A DNA stretch of 64,000 nt from Alphaproteobacteria bacterium (GTDB lineage Bacteria > Pseudomonadota > Alphaproteobacteria > Micavibrionales > Micavibrionaceae), in assembly GCA_016125135.1 (NCBI GenBank), contig WGMJ01000014.1, positions 62,001 through 126,000 on the forward strand. The letters run 5' to 3'. The notes beneath the pieces were generated by a model that worked only from the letters and a program-made list of their open reading frames with translations, was not told where the DNA came from and searched no databases. A program made the position numbers and the translations under genes. The first letter of the stretch is position 1, and every line of letters begins with the position of its first letter. Positions 1-8,527 of this stretch are shown in pieces.

Positions 1-516
1 GTGGGCGAAGTTCTGGAAAGCGTGGGCAAGAGTTTCCAGATGGAAATCAAGCTGCCGATAATCGAGAATATTATCGAGGGGCCAATCACCGATAATGCGA
101 GTACCGAAAAACAGGCGGGCGATATTGCTTTAAGAGCTGAATCCCTTTGGCCAAAGGCACGTGAAACATCAATACGCCGGTCGGGTGACGAGATCATGTT
201 TTTTATACCCGAGGCAGATTTTTTTGCCGTCATGAACACGGAGGCGGGCAAGCTTTGGGCACAGGATCTGGCACAGGAAATTAAAAACAACAAAACGTTC
301 CGTATTGATTTCTTTGCATTTACTCAGGATGTAAGTAACGAAAATAAAATCAATGAATTAAAAGATAATCTTCAAGCTTTTTCTGATTTCCTTGAAACGC
401 AGGGCGGGTTTGCAAAAGCTACATTCAGTATAGGCATTGCCGAGGGCGAAGACGCAGGGCGTGTTGCAGTCATTCTGCGGCGGCAAGACGAGATCAGTGA
501 CGGAGGCGGCTTATGA
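1..516 (+). CDS. OmpA/MotB-like C-terminal protein, 5'-truncated by window edge
   Basis: Open from base 1, so the true start probably lies outside the window; a GTG at base 1 could be fortuitous. The visible 171 residues resemble a divergent OmpA/MotB peptidoglycan-binding domain: a strand around residues 62-70 followed by an acidic loop, a helix 80-95, a second strand 98-107, a long helix 114-133, and a closing GIAEGEDAGRVAVILR segment (145-160) at the place where OmpA domains end in NRRVEI-type residues. The next gene starts inside its stop codon (ATGA overlap, 513-516) and is a clearer MotB-like protein, which supports a stator-type role. A MotA-like partner would be expected just upstream. 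The usual Asn/Arg peptidoglycan ligands are not obvious, so function is inferred from fold and neighbour. Confidence 0.55.
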   Translation: MGEVLESVGKSFQMEIKLPIIENIIEGPITDNASTEKQAGDIALRAESLWPKARETSIRRSGDEIMFFIPEADFFAVMNTEAGKLWAQDLAQEIKNNKTFRIDFFAFTQDVSNENKINELKDNLQAFSDFLETQGGFAKATFSIGIAEGEDAGRVAVILRRQDEISDGGGL

Positions 517-1196
517 TAATGCGCGTCACCAATCCTATCTGGTTAATTACCATGACGGACATTATGGCGTTGCTTTTGTGCTTCTTCGTCATGATCTTCG
601 CTATGGGGACGTATGAGATCAAGAAGAAGGACGCTGGCGAAACGCCCGAGAAGCTGACACATGCCGAGAAAACGGTTGAAATAGCAGGGCCTGAGCCTTT
701 GCCAATGGCGCAATATAACAAGGGCGCCGATTTGCAATATGTAGCCAGTATTTTCAAAAAACAAAAAGCTGAAGCGCCAGAGCTTAAGAATATGTCTATA
801 AGGACGGCGGGAGATCGCCTTGTCTTATCGTTTCCTTCCTCGTTCCTGTTCGAGAAAAATAGCGCGGCGCTCTCGGCAAAAGCGCAAAAAACGCTCGGAA
901 TTATGGCTTCCCTGCTCACATCCATCGACAATACAATCCAGATCGTTGGTATGGCTGATGCCAGTCTCGCTACCAATGCAAAGGGCAATGCAAATTGGTC
1001 TTTATCGCTGATGCGGGCGGTTAGTGTGGGCCAAGCACTTAAAAGCGCAGGTTATGAGCGCAAAATTGTAACACAGGGACGTGGTGATTCGCTGGCTTCT
1101 GCCAAAGCGCGGGATAGTGATCGCCGCGTGGATATCGTCCTTTTGCCGTATGACTTTACCAGCCCTGCCAGCAAGGGGATAATTTTTATTCCTTAA
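513..1196 (+). CDS. MotB-like flagellar stator / OmpA family protein
   Basis: Protein of 227 residues with one N-terminal membrane segment (about 10-31) preceded by NPIWLITMTD. Asp16 lies at the place of the proton-carrying Asp of MotB, in the typical TDxMALLLxFFVM setting. After a charged linker (35-95) comes an OmpA-like domain (about 100-212) with an F-EKNSAALS segment, NWSLSLMRA (161-169) and a closing DRRVDIVL (203-210), the conserved peptidoglycan-binding end. In MotB proteins this domain anchors the MotA/MotB channel to the cell wall. It overlaps the preceding gene by four bases and is followed directly by a large periplasmic TPR protein, so the three are probably one operon. It could belong to a non-flagellar stator (ExbD/TolR-like use), but the Asp-containing TM favours MotB. 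Confidence 0.75.
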   Translation: MIMRVTNPIWLITMTDIMALLLCFFVMIFAMGTYEIKKKDAGETPEKLTHAEKTVEIAGPEPLPMAQYNKGADLQYVASIFKKQKAEAPELKNMSIRTAGDRLVLSFPSSFLFEKNSAALSAKAQKTLGIMASLLTSIDNTIQIVGMADASLATNAKGNANWSLSLMRAVSVGQALKSAGYERKIVTQGRGDSLASAKARDSDRRVDIVLLPYDFTSPASKGIIFIP

Positions 1197-1232
1197 TTGC
1201 CGCTATTATTGCTATCTGGCACACTGTTTCCG

Positions 1233-4175
1233 ATGCTCAGGCTCTACTTTAACATCTTGATTCTCATGGCTTTCATGCTTCTGCCGTTGGCCGCGCAGGC
1301 GCTTGAAATCCGTGCCAGCGAGAAAGAAAATTTCAGTCGTGTGGTTTTCGAGTTTCCACAGCGCACCGACTATGATGCCAGCCAGCAGGGAAATATCTTC
1401 CGCATTACATTCAAAACACCAGCCCCTGCAACAACAATCCCGTCTATAAGTGCGTTAACGCGTGTCGAAAAAATTGCACAAAGTAACGACACGGTTTTTG
1501 AAATCACCGTCAAGTCCGGTATGAGTGCCCGTGCAGCTGCTTTGGGAAACCGTGTGATTGTTGATATTAAGGGCGGGCCGTCCACACAAACATCTGCGCC
1601 CACACCAACGCCTGAAGCCTCAATTCCGTCAGATGCACCCGATGTCCTCACGCCGCCTATCGAACCTGTCAAGAAAGCTACAGAGCCTGTAATGCCAGCC
1701 GTAGCGCCGCCTGTAGTGGAGACACTCAAAACAACAATAGCAGCAGAAAAACCAACGGGCGCTGCATCACCACATACAATTACGCTTGGTTCGTCAAGCG
1801 CGCTCTCAATGGCTGTGTTCAAGCGCGATGATAGACTTTGGCTCGTTACAAATCAGCCCAACATGGTGGTGTTCCCGCAAGTTGAAGGGCGGCAGGCAGA
1901 GGATTTCCCGCCGTTTGACAAGATTGCGATCCAGGGCGGCACGGCTTACCGTGTGCAACTGCCCGCAAATTTGCGTACAGCCGGTGTTGTTGTTGAAAGT
2001 GAAGGGTTGGTCTGGAAGATTTTTATTGCCACGCCTGAAAAACAAAAAGCCATTGATATATGGCCACTCCGCACAATCGAAGCGAATGCGGCGGATAACA
2101 AACTTTCGTGGAAACTGCCACAAGCGCAAGACCGCTTGCAAATCGAAGACCCGCAATATCATGACCAGATCATTGTTGTGCCTGTAACAGGCACCGGCTT
2201 TGCAGCTGTGCCGCAATCATTCCTCCAGTTCGAGCTTCTTGAATCCTACACAGGGCTTGCATTTGTACCAGAGATTGAAACGTTCCTTGTTACAAAAGAG
2301 GCTGATCAGGTGGTCGTGCGCTCGCCAGACGGATTGATGTTCTCGCCAGCATCAGATGTCAGCGGCTACATTGCCGAAATCAAGAAGCTGCAAGCAGCAA
2401 AAGCCGAACCAGCGCCGGCGGCCACGAAAGAAGGCGAAGTCGCTGCGCCTGTTGTCAGTGCAAAAGAAGCGGGGCTGATCCGTTTCGAGGATTGGCGGCA
2501 GGCAGGATTGGAAGAGCTTAAGCGGCAAAGTGTTTCCGTTCTCTCGGGCTTGGCGGCAAAAACGCCAGCAGGGCAGGCTGAGGATTTAATCGCACTCACA
2601 AAATCAAGCCTTGCGCATGGTCAGAGCGCAGAAGCAAAAGGTTTCATTGATTACGCTGTACTCGTTTTGCCGGGCCTTGCCGATACAGCTGAGGTGCGTG
2701 CCTTGCGTGGTGTTGCGCTTCTTCAACTCGGGCAGGCCGATCTTGCCTACCGTGAATTGTCTGCATCCTCGCTCGATAATATTCCCGAGATGGCTTATTG
2801 GCGCAGTATTGCGCTGGCGATGCTGGAAGACTGGCAGCAGGCGGGTACCTTCCTACCACAAGAAACAGCAATCCCCACAAACTGGCCGGATGAAATCAAA
2901 TACCGTTTTATTCCGTTTATGGCCGAGACCGCTTTACGCAAAGGTGACATAGCGCTTGGCGAAAGATTGATGGCGATTTTAACGAATGAAGCAACACTTC
3001 CTCCTTACGTGAAAATGCATGTTGATTATCTGAAGGGTGAATCAGCCCGCCAGCGCGGTGACAATGAACGCGCCGAGCAGCTTTGGGAAGAATTAAGCAA
3101 GAGCACGGATGATCTATACCGTGCACGCGCAGGCCTTGCGCTTGTGTCGCTTCAGTATAGCCAGAAGAAGATTGATCAAGCCGAAGCAATTGATAAGCTC
3201 GAGCGTCTTCGTTATGCATGGCGTGGCGATGCTTTGGAAATGACGGTCAATTTCCGCCTCGGGCAGGTTTACATGGAGGCAAAAGATTACCTCAAAGGTT
3301 TCTCGGTTCTGCGCAACGCGGCAAGCCTGACCCCTGAAGCAGAACTCAGCGGCGATATTACGGCGTTTATGGTGGAGTCATTCAAAAAGATATTCCAGCC
3401 GGAAACACTGAAAGAAACGGATCCGCTGCTTGCACTTACAGTTTACGAAGAGTTCGGCGAACTTTTGCCGCCTGGCGAGGAAGGCAAAGCTATTACGCAG
3501 GCACTCGCCGAGAGATTGCGCGAAGCCGACATGCTGGAACAATCGGCGAAACTGTTAGGAAAGCAGGTTAAAAATTCGAGCGGGCTAGAGGCTGTTACCG
3601 CCGCAACGCAGCTTGCCGCTGTCCGGTTGATTGACCGCAACCCTGAAGCCGCCCTGAAAGCGCTTGAGGGTGTGGAAGAGCCATTGTCAAAAGCTTCCAC
3701 TGAAGATGCCGAGCCGAAGCGCCGTGAAATTGCCTTGCTCCGTGCGCGTGCGCACTCGCAGCTCAAACAACCCGATGAAGCTTTCAAAGTTTTGAATACA
3801 ATCCCGCAAGAGGGGGATGCCTTGCGTTTGCGGGCCGACATTGCATGGCAGTCACAACGCTGGCAGGATGCCGCCGAGGCACTCGAGCGCCTTGTACAGG
3901 CCGAGCGGATTAGCGTGACACGGCCAATGACAGATGCGCAGGCAAATCTGGTGTTAAACTGGGCCGTTGCACTGAACCTTGCAGATAACCGCTACGTACT
4001 TGCCAATGTGCGCGAACGCTTTGCCCTTGCCATGCAATCAACAAAGAATGCAAAATTATTCGATGTCGTCACGCGCGCGCGGCAAAATGCAGGTCTGGCC
4101 GACCGCGAGACAATCCGCTCTTTCACATCTGAAGTCGATATGTTCAAGGATTTTCTGGAGAGCTATAAAAAATAG
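1233..4175 (+). CDS. Large periplasmic TPR protein with AMIN-like N-terminal domain
   Basis: About 980 residues. I chose ATG 1233, which gives a clean signal peptide (hydrophobic core then AAQA-LE around residue 24); an in-frame TTG at 1197, just after the motB-like stop, would add 12 residues. Residues about 25-110 alternate strands as in AMIN-type domains, followed by a Pro/Ala/Thr-rich linker (about 115-175), a second beta-rich domain, then from about residue 470 to the end a long alpha-helical region of TPR-like repeats (for example an ALLQLGQADLAYREL helix pair). Position after two MotB-like genes suggests a periplasmic accessory of the motor, comparable in place to rhizobial MotC, though no direct similarity to MotC can be claimed by eye. 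Confidence 0.7.
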   Translation: MLRLYFNILILMAFMLLPLAAQALEIRASEKENFSRVVFEFPQRTDYDASQQGNIFRITFKTPAPATTIPSISALTRVEKIAQSNDTVFEITVKSGMSARAAALGNRVIVDIKGGPSTQTSAPTPTPEASIPSDAPDVLTPPIEPVKKATEPVMPAVAPPVVETLKTTIAAEKPTGAASPHTITLGSSSALSMAVFKRDDRLWLVTNQPNMVVFPQVEGRQAEDFPPFDKIAIQGGTAYRVQLPANLRTAGVVVESEGLVWKIFIATPEKQKAIDIWPLRTIEANAADNKLSWKLPQAQDRLQIEDPQYHDQIIVVPVTGTGFAAVPQSFLQFELLESYTGLAFVPEIETFLVTKEADQVVVRSPDGLMFSPASDVSGYIAEIKKLQAAKAEPAPAATKEGEVAAPVVSAKEAGLIRFEDWRQAGLEELKRQSVSVLSGLAAKTPAGQAEDLIALTKSSLAHGQSAEAKGFIDYAVLVLPGLADTAEVRALRGVALLQLGQADLAYRELSASSLDNIPEMAYWRSIALAMLEDWQQAGTFLPQETAIPTNWPDEIKYRFIPFMAETALRKGDIALGERLMAILTNEATLPPYVKMHVDYLKGESARQRGDNERAEQLWEELSKSTDDLYRARAGLALVSLQYSQKKIDQAEAIDKLERLRYAWRGDALEMTVNFRLGQVYMEAKDYLKGFSVLRNAASLTPEAELSGDITAFMVESFKKIFQPETLKETDPLLALTVYEEFGELLPPGEEGKAITQALAERLREADMLEQSAKLLGKQVKNSSGLEAVTAATQLAAVRLIDRNPEAALKALEGVEEPLSKASTEDAEPKRREIALLRARAHSQLKQPDEAFKVLNTIPQEGDALRLRADIAWQSQRWQDAAEALERLVQAERISVTRPMTDAQANLVLNWAVALNLADNRYVLANVRERFALAMQSTKNAKLFDVVTRARQNAGLADRETIRSFTSEVDMFKDFLESYKK

Positions 4176-4181
4176 CAGCAA

Positions 4182-4207
4182 TAAAAAACCCGGCATTACG
4201 CCGGGTT
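4182..4207 (-). terminator. Rho-independent terminator, possibly bidirectional
   Basis: Arms ACCCGGC and GCCGGGT around loop ATTAC. On the minus strand the hairpin is followed by six T, ending the small gene at 4229-4369; on the plus strand a shorter TTCTT follows, which may help end the stator operon. Confidence 0.8.
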
Positions 4208-4228
4208 CTTCAGGAGGCCAGAAACTGA

Positions 4229-4369
4229 TTAACCCACCATTTGTTCTTCAGGGTTTTTAATCAGATCTTCCTTCGCCTTTTGCTCGCCTTTTTTCACGAA
4301 ATCAGGCTTTTTATTTGTTTTCTCTTTGCTCCCACATCCGCAAGAGCCATCTTTCTCGAAGTTACCCAT
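4229..4369 (-). CDS. Small Cys/Gly/Lys protein, 46 residues
   Basis: Unrecognised small protein. The start at 4369 is set by an AAGGAG motif seven bases upstream; longer in-frame extension to 4411 lacks such a site. The product begins MGNFEKDGSCGCGSKEK and then is strongly charged (Lys/Glu-rich) to the end. The C-G-C-G pair near the N-terminus could bind metal or form a redox pair, but nothing else supports this. It has its own strong terminator (4182-4207), so it is probably a monocistronic gene. No signal peptide or membrane segment. Confidence 0.65.
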   Translation of the reverse strand: MGNFEKDGSCGCGSKEKTNKKPDFVKKGEQKAKEDLIKNPEEQMVG

Positions 4370-4455
4370 AATTTTCTCCTTGTTTCTGCACAGCAAACGA
4401 CAGGCCGCCATAATGGTTCCTGTAAATTTTTATCGTGATGATATGGATATTAAAT

Positions 4456-4944
4456 TTATTCGTTTACTTTGCGGGCCTTGTAAGAACCGGGGATGCGTTC
4501 TTCATCCGCGCGGTACTCTTGCGGCGAAATTTTTCCGTCGCCATTGCGGTCAAACAATTCCTGCCGTTTCAGCATTATGGCTTTATATTCCAGCCATGAG
4601 GTCTCGCCATCGCGATTGCCGTCTTCATCCATCACGCGATAAAGTTTTTTAACACGCTGGGCGCGGTTCTTGGCGTTGCGGCCGTATATTTCTGTGCTTT
4701 CACTTTCAAACTTTTCAACAGCCGCATTTTTTTCATCACGTGTGACAACGCCATTGCCGTCAAGGTCGGCCGCTTTGAATTTCTTGAGCCAGCTATTTTG
4801 CAATTCTTCCACCTGCAGATAACCATCACCATCGGCGTCATATTCCGTTACCTGCTGGGCGCGGCTTGTTTGTACATTCTCTTTACCCGCCGCAAAAGCG
4901 GGGGAGGCAAGAAGAAGCAGCAGGAGGGGGATTATTTTCAGCAT
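4456..4944 (-). CDS. Exported EF-hand calcium-binding protein
   Basis: 162 residues. Signal peptide at 1-18 (hydrophobic Leu run, then AFA-A). Two canonical EF-hand loops at 36-47 (DADGDGYLQVEE) and 60-71 (DLDGNGVVTRDE), a third irregular one near 106-119 (DEDGN-RDG, with an insertion), and a fourth at 132-143 (DRNGDGKISPQE). The product should be a periplasmic calcium-binding, calmodulin-like protein. Its ATG overlaps the stop of the upstream ferritin-like gene (TGATG), so the two are probably translationally coupled. Function beyond calcium binding is unknown. Confidence 0.85.
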   Translation of the reverse strand: MLKIIPLLLLLLASPAFAAGKENVQTSRAQQVTEYDADGDGYLQVEELQNSWLKKFKAADLDGNGVVTRDEKNAAVEKFESESTEIYGRNAKNRAQRVKKLYRVMDEDGNRDGETSWLEYKAIMLKRQELFDRNGDGKISPQEYRADEERIPGSYKARKVNE

Positions 4945-5519
4945 CAGAGTTTTAACTGGCGATTAACATCGGCCTGCATCATTTCAACAGCCTCATTGTG
5001 GCGTGCAAGCGCAGCAGCAAGGGCCTCGGGCGTTGAAATTCTCTCGAAGCTTGTTGCGTGGTATGTTTCATCGGGTAGGGCAACATCAAGGAACGCTTTT
5101 ACATCGGCTGGCGTATCTTGATGGGCATGAATATAGGCAAAGCGGTCTGCGGCAAATTGCTCACCAATCGCAAAAGCGGCCGCACAAGTTGCCAGGTCGG
5201 TTACAAGTCCGTTTACATGATCCCAGTAAACACTTTGCGGCTGCTTTGTAGCATCGGGTGTAATGCCGCGTGCCGCCAGCAAATCCCACAATAGTTCGCC
5301 ATGGTGCTTCTCGTCCAAGCCTGTTTGCTGGAAAATCACACGGGCGCCGCGGCTGTCCTGCGCATATTTTTCGGCTGCCTCCATATTGTCCGGATAACCA
5401 TCGCTTTCGGTCCGCCATAATTTTGCAAGCCAGCGGTTCATGGCGTCTTCATCTTTCAGCAGACGCTCCCACCAGCTTTTTGTGAATTCCGCATTAAATT
5501 CAACGGTAATTGTTCTCAT
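4944..5519 (-). CDS. Ferritin-like helical protein (putative diiron)
   Basis: 191 residues, almost all helix. Two E-x-x-H motifs, E70-K-H-H73 (in LDEKHHGELLW) and E151-T-Y-H154 (in LPDETYHATSFER), are spaced as in ferritin/rubrerythrin-like four-helix bundles, with Glu49 and Glu120 as possible further ligands. I infer a diiron-binding protein, for example rubrerythrin-like or a DUF455/MiaE-type fold; the exact family is not certain. No signal peptide. The downstream EF-hand gene overlaps its stop codon, so iron and calcium proteins are co-expressed. A 126-base gap to the divergent ABC-F gene holds both promoters. Confidence 0.6.
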   Translation of the reverse strand: MRTITVEFNAEFTKSWWERLLKDEDAMNRWLAKLWRTESDGYPDNMEAAEKYAQDSRGARVIFQQTGLDEKHHGELLWDLLAARGITPDATKQPQSVYWDHVNGLVTDLATCAAAFAIGEQFAADRFAYIHAHQDTPADVKAFLDVALPDETYHATSFERISTPEALAAALARHNEAVEMMQADVNRQLKL

Positions 5520-5645
5520 GACACACCCTAGGGCCTTTGTTTTATAGGCTTCAAGATACTGCGGACCGGCCCCTCTGTCAATTTATTTTCCATATTATCT
5601 TAAAAATATTAGGTTTTTGGCCGGTTTTGTGGCATAAGCCCCCGT

Positions 5646-7511
5646 ATGATTAATATATCCAACCTCACCTATAAAATAGGCGCCCGCACCATTATCGAGG
5701 AGGCAAACCTCAATATCATGGATAATTGGCGCGTGGGCGTGGTGGGGTATAACGGTGCGGGTAAATCAACGCTTTTCAAGCTTATCACCAAAGACCTGCA
5801 AGCCGATGGCGGCACAATTACTATTCCTTCCACGCAAAAGCTCGCCATGGTGCGTCAGGACATCCCCGAAACAGATGCGCCGCTCATCGAACTGGTGATG
5901 ACCGCAAACGAGGAAATGGCCCAGCTCTGGAAAGATGCTGAAACCGAAACCGACCCTGATCGGATTGTTGAAATTTATCAGCGCCTGTCAGACATGGAAG
6001 CCTATACAGCAGAAGCCAAAGCGGCGGTGCTACTCAAAGGCCTCGGGTTTAAGGAACACCAGCTGCGTGAGCCGTTTTCATCCTTCAGCGGCGGGTGGCA
6101 AATGCGCGTAATGCTCGCGTCCGTCCTTTTTATCGAGCCTGAAATCCTGCTACTCGATGAACCAACCAACCACCTCGACCTTGAAGCCATCATGTGGCTT
6201 GAGGAATATCTGGCATCCTATCCGCATACACTAATGATTATCTCGCACGACCGCGAGTTACTGAATAAATGTGTTGATCATGTTATCCACGTTGATAATA
6301 AGGAACTGACTTTATATACAGGCAATTACGACACGTTCGAGCGTGAACGCGCTATGCGTTTAGGCATGCAACAGAAGATGCACGAGAAGCAGCAAGCCCA
6401 ACGTGCCCATATGCAGGCTTTTATCGACCGTTTCAAGGCCAAGGCCAGCAAGGCGCGTCAGGCGCAAAGCCGTATCAAAGCGCTTGAAAAAATGGATCTG
6501 GTTGATGCTGTTATCGCCGAGCGCGCCGTGCGCTTCCAGTTCCCCAACCCTGAAAAAATCGGCACGCCGATGATCAGCATCCACCATGCCGATGTAGGCT
6601 ATACCGAAGGCAAGCCTGTATTGCGGCAAATCTACGAGAATATCGAGTTCGATGACCGCATCGCGCTACTGGGCGCCAACGGTAACGGTAAATCCACCAT
6701 GATGAAGCTGATCGCCGGCAAACTTGCCACAATGGACGGCAATATGCAGCGTATAAGCCGCTTGCGTATCGGGTATTTCTCCCAGCACCAAACAGACGAG
6801 CTTGACGTTGACTCAACCCCGTACCGCGAGATGTTAAAATTGATGCTCGCAAAAAACCCGGATGTGAAGGAAAGCGCCGTGCGCGCAAAGCTTGGCGCGT
6901 TCGGCTTTACGCATATTCTGGCCGATAACCGCATCGGCGACCTGAGCGGGGGCGAGAAGGCGCGGTTATTATTCGCGTTTATGAGTTTCGATGCGCCGCA
7001 TCTGTTACTGCTCGACGAGCCAACAAACCACCTTGATATCGGCGCGCGCGAAGCGCTTGTGGAAGCGCTCAATAATTATCAAGGCGCAGTGGTAATTGTA
7101 AGCCACGACCCGAACATGGTTGAGCGCGTGGCCGACAGGCTGTGGCTGATTAAAGACGGCAAATGCGCTGATTTTGATGGTGACCTCGAGGACTACCGCA
7201 AATTCATCATCCAGTCCGCCCGTGAAGAACGCGCGAAAGAGAAAGAGCAGAAGTCAAAAGAGCAAAAAGCCAAAGCGGCTAATGAAGCGCCCGCGAAGGC
7301 CGCGAAAAATGGCCCCTCAAAGCATGAAATGGCAGCGCTTGAAAAAGAGATTGCCAAACTTCATGCGCAAAAAGAAAAGTTTGAAACCGAAATGGCCGCG
7401 CCTGATTTTTATAAAGACACCGTAAAATCCACCGCCACCCAGAAAAAATATGCCGCCCTCATCCGCGACCTCGCCGAAAAAGAAGAGGGTTGGCTCAGCC
7501 TGAGTGCTTGA
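5646..7511 (+). CDS. ABC-F family ATPase (YheS/Uup-like)
   Basis: 621 residues with two ATPase domains and no membrane domain, the ABC-F layout. First Walker A GYNGAGKST at 34-42, signature FSGGW near 146-150, Walker B LLLDEPTNH near 169-177. Second Walker A GANGNGKST near 343-351, signature LSGGE near 433, and a second LLLDEPTNHLD. Between them lies the helical inter-domain linker; the C-terminal 90 residues form a Lys/Glu coiled coil. Such proteins bind the ribosomal E site and relieve stalled or poorly initiated translation. YheS is the nearest E. coli relative by layout, but Uup cannot be ruled out. Monocistronic; convergent with the gene that ends at 7514. Confidence 0.9.
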   Translation: MINISNLTYKIGARTIIEEANLNIMDNWRVGVVGYNGAGKSTLFKLITKDLQADGGTITIPSTQKLAMVRQDIPETDAPLIELVMTANEEMAQLWKDAETETDPDRIVEIYQRLSDMEAYTAEAKAAVLLKGLGFKEHQLREPFSSFSGGWQMRVMLASVLFIEPEILLLDEPTNHLDLEAIMWLEEYLASYPHTLMIISHDRELLNKCVDHVIHVDNKELTLYTGNYDTFERERAMRLGMQQKMHEKQQAQRAHMQAFIDRFKAKASKARQAQSRIKALEKMDLVDAVIAERAVRFQFPNPEKIGTPMISIHHADVGYTEGKPVLRQIYENIEFDDRIALLGANGNGKSTMMKLIAGKLATMDGNMQRISRLRIGYFSQHQTDELDVDSTPYREMLKLMLAKNPDVKESAVRAKLGAFGFTHILADNRIGDLSGGEKARLLFAFMSFDAPHLLLLDEPTNHLDIGAREALVEALNNYQGAVVIVSHDPNMVERVADRLWLIKDGKCADFDGDLEDYRKFIIQSAREERAKEKEQKSKEQKAKAANEAPAKAAKNGPSKHEMAALEKEIAKLHAQKEKFETEMAAPDFYKDTVKSTATQKKYAALIRDLAEKEEGWLSLSA

Positions 7512-7513
7512 AT

Positions 7514-8008
7514 TTACTTAAAAGATTTTTTGAAATCTTCAGAAAATCGTAAATCATTAAGCATTGCTAGGATGTTGGATATTTCATATGTAAGGTCAGA
7601 GATCTCTTGTTTTTCTGGGGCTTTCCTCCAGGACCAATCATTATTTTGTAATTGTAAATCCGCAAAATCTAGGCGTGCCCAAATATTGTGTACATATTGG
7701 TTTCTCAGCATAGCTGCTTTCCATGCTCGATCTATTAAATCTAGAAGCTGAGTAAGGACACTTCCCGCGCATAATTTTCTTTTTGCTATTTTTTGTATGT
7801 CCTTTCGGATTATTGCACCCGTATCACGTTCAGTCAATTTTAAGGCTTCTGATATTGAGAGCTCATTTAATGACTTGTAGGTCATTTTAAAAATGTATTC
7901 TAAGTGAGCTTGCATTATTACAAGGCGGCCCAAGGCCTCTAGAGTTTCTTTATCTGGAAAGCCAAAGGTTATGGTGTGCTTTTTCAAAGTATTACCTATG
8001 CTTCTCAT
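7514..8008 (-). CDS. HEPN-like helical protein with RX4H motif
   Basis: Unrecognised protein of 164 residues from ATG 8008; a TTG at 8029 is an alternative start. Mainly helical. Around residues 102-107 it has R-N-Q-Y-V-H, matching the R-N-x-x-x-H (RX4H) active-site motif of HEPN-superfamily RNases, placed in a helix after a long helical bundle as in HEPN folds. This suggests an RNase or an RNA-binding protein of defence/toxin type, but the match rests on one motif. No nucleotidyltransferase (MNT) antitoxin partner is next to it. It starts inside the end of the upstream lipoprotein gene (17-base overlap). The pair is AT-richer than neighbouring housekeeping genes, consistent with acquisition. 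Confidence 0.6.
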   Translation of the reverse strand: MRSIGNTLKKHTITFGFPDKETLEALGRLVIMQAHLEYIFKMTYKSLNELSISEALKLTERDTGAIIRKDIQKIAKRKLCAGSVLTQLLDLIDRAWKAAMLRNQYVHNIWARLDFADLQLQNNDWSWRKAPEKQEISDLTYEISNILAMLNDLRFSEDFKKSFK

Positions 8009-8282
8009 AGCATGATGAACCCTTAGCAATCATGCAGCATATGTAGGTCCAGTCACTACCTACAAGCTCTTTATACCTAGCTTGCCGCCATGCAACACTG
8101 CCGCAACTATCTAAGCCTGTTGTTTTGCCTAAATACTCTTCTGTTCCACTCGGGTAATAAAAATAAACGTTATAGTCTGATTTTTGAATTTGGTCGCATG
8201 AGAAATCTGAGTATTTTCTGCATTCATCCTTACACGCGTTTAAGGTTAGCAAGGATAGAGCTAATAAAATGATGTTTTTCAT
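7992..8282 (-). CDS. Small lipoprotein, Cys-rich
   Basis: 96 residues from ATG 8282. A type II signal peptide ends in LTLNAC with lipobox Cys17, so the mature protein should be lipidated. After it come Cys-rich residues (D-E-C-R-K, S-C-D-Q, D-S-C-G, Y-I-C-C, S-S-C-Y), seven cysteines in the mature chain besides Cys17, likely several disulfides in the periplasm. No family recognised. It is upstream of and overlapping the HEPN-like gene, suggesting joint transcription; a lipoprotein with an RNase-like partner is an unusual pair. A longer in-frame start at 8318 exists but would bury the signal peptide. Confidence 0.65.
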   Translation of the reverse strand: MKNIILLALSLLTLNACKDECRKYSDFSCDQIQKSDYNVYFYYPSGTEEYLGKTTGLDSCGSVAWRQARYKELVGSDWTYICCMIAKGSSCYEKHR

Positions 8283-8336
8283 GGCTTCAATATAAAGAAT
8301 TATTGAGAAAGTTTTCAAAGCTAAATTTGGAAAAAT

Positions 8337-8412
8337 TGGCGTTCCCTACGGGATTCGAACCCGTGTCGCCTCCGTGAAAGGGAGGTGTCCTAGGCCTCTA
8401 GACGAAGGGAAC
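8337..8412 (-). tRNA. tRNA-Glu (anticodon TTC)
   Basis: Minus-strand cloverleaf starting GTTCCCTTCGTCTAGAGG; anticodon loop CTTTCAC with TTC; T-arm GGGTTCGAATCCC; acceptor stem GTTCCCT/AGGGAAC, discriminator G and an encoded CCA (8337-8339). 76 nt. Matches the usual bacterial tRNA-Glu very closely. Confidence 0.97.
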
Positions 8413-8527
8413 GTGCCTTGCAGCCGGCTATATATAAGTGCCGGAAAGAGGAAGCCCTTATATAAAGGATAAGCGCCTCAAAAATCAAGCCCGAATTTCG
8501 GTGATTTTCAGCCTTATTTTATTGAGT

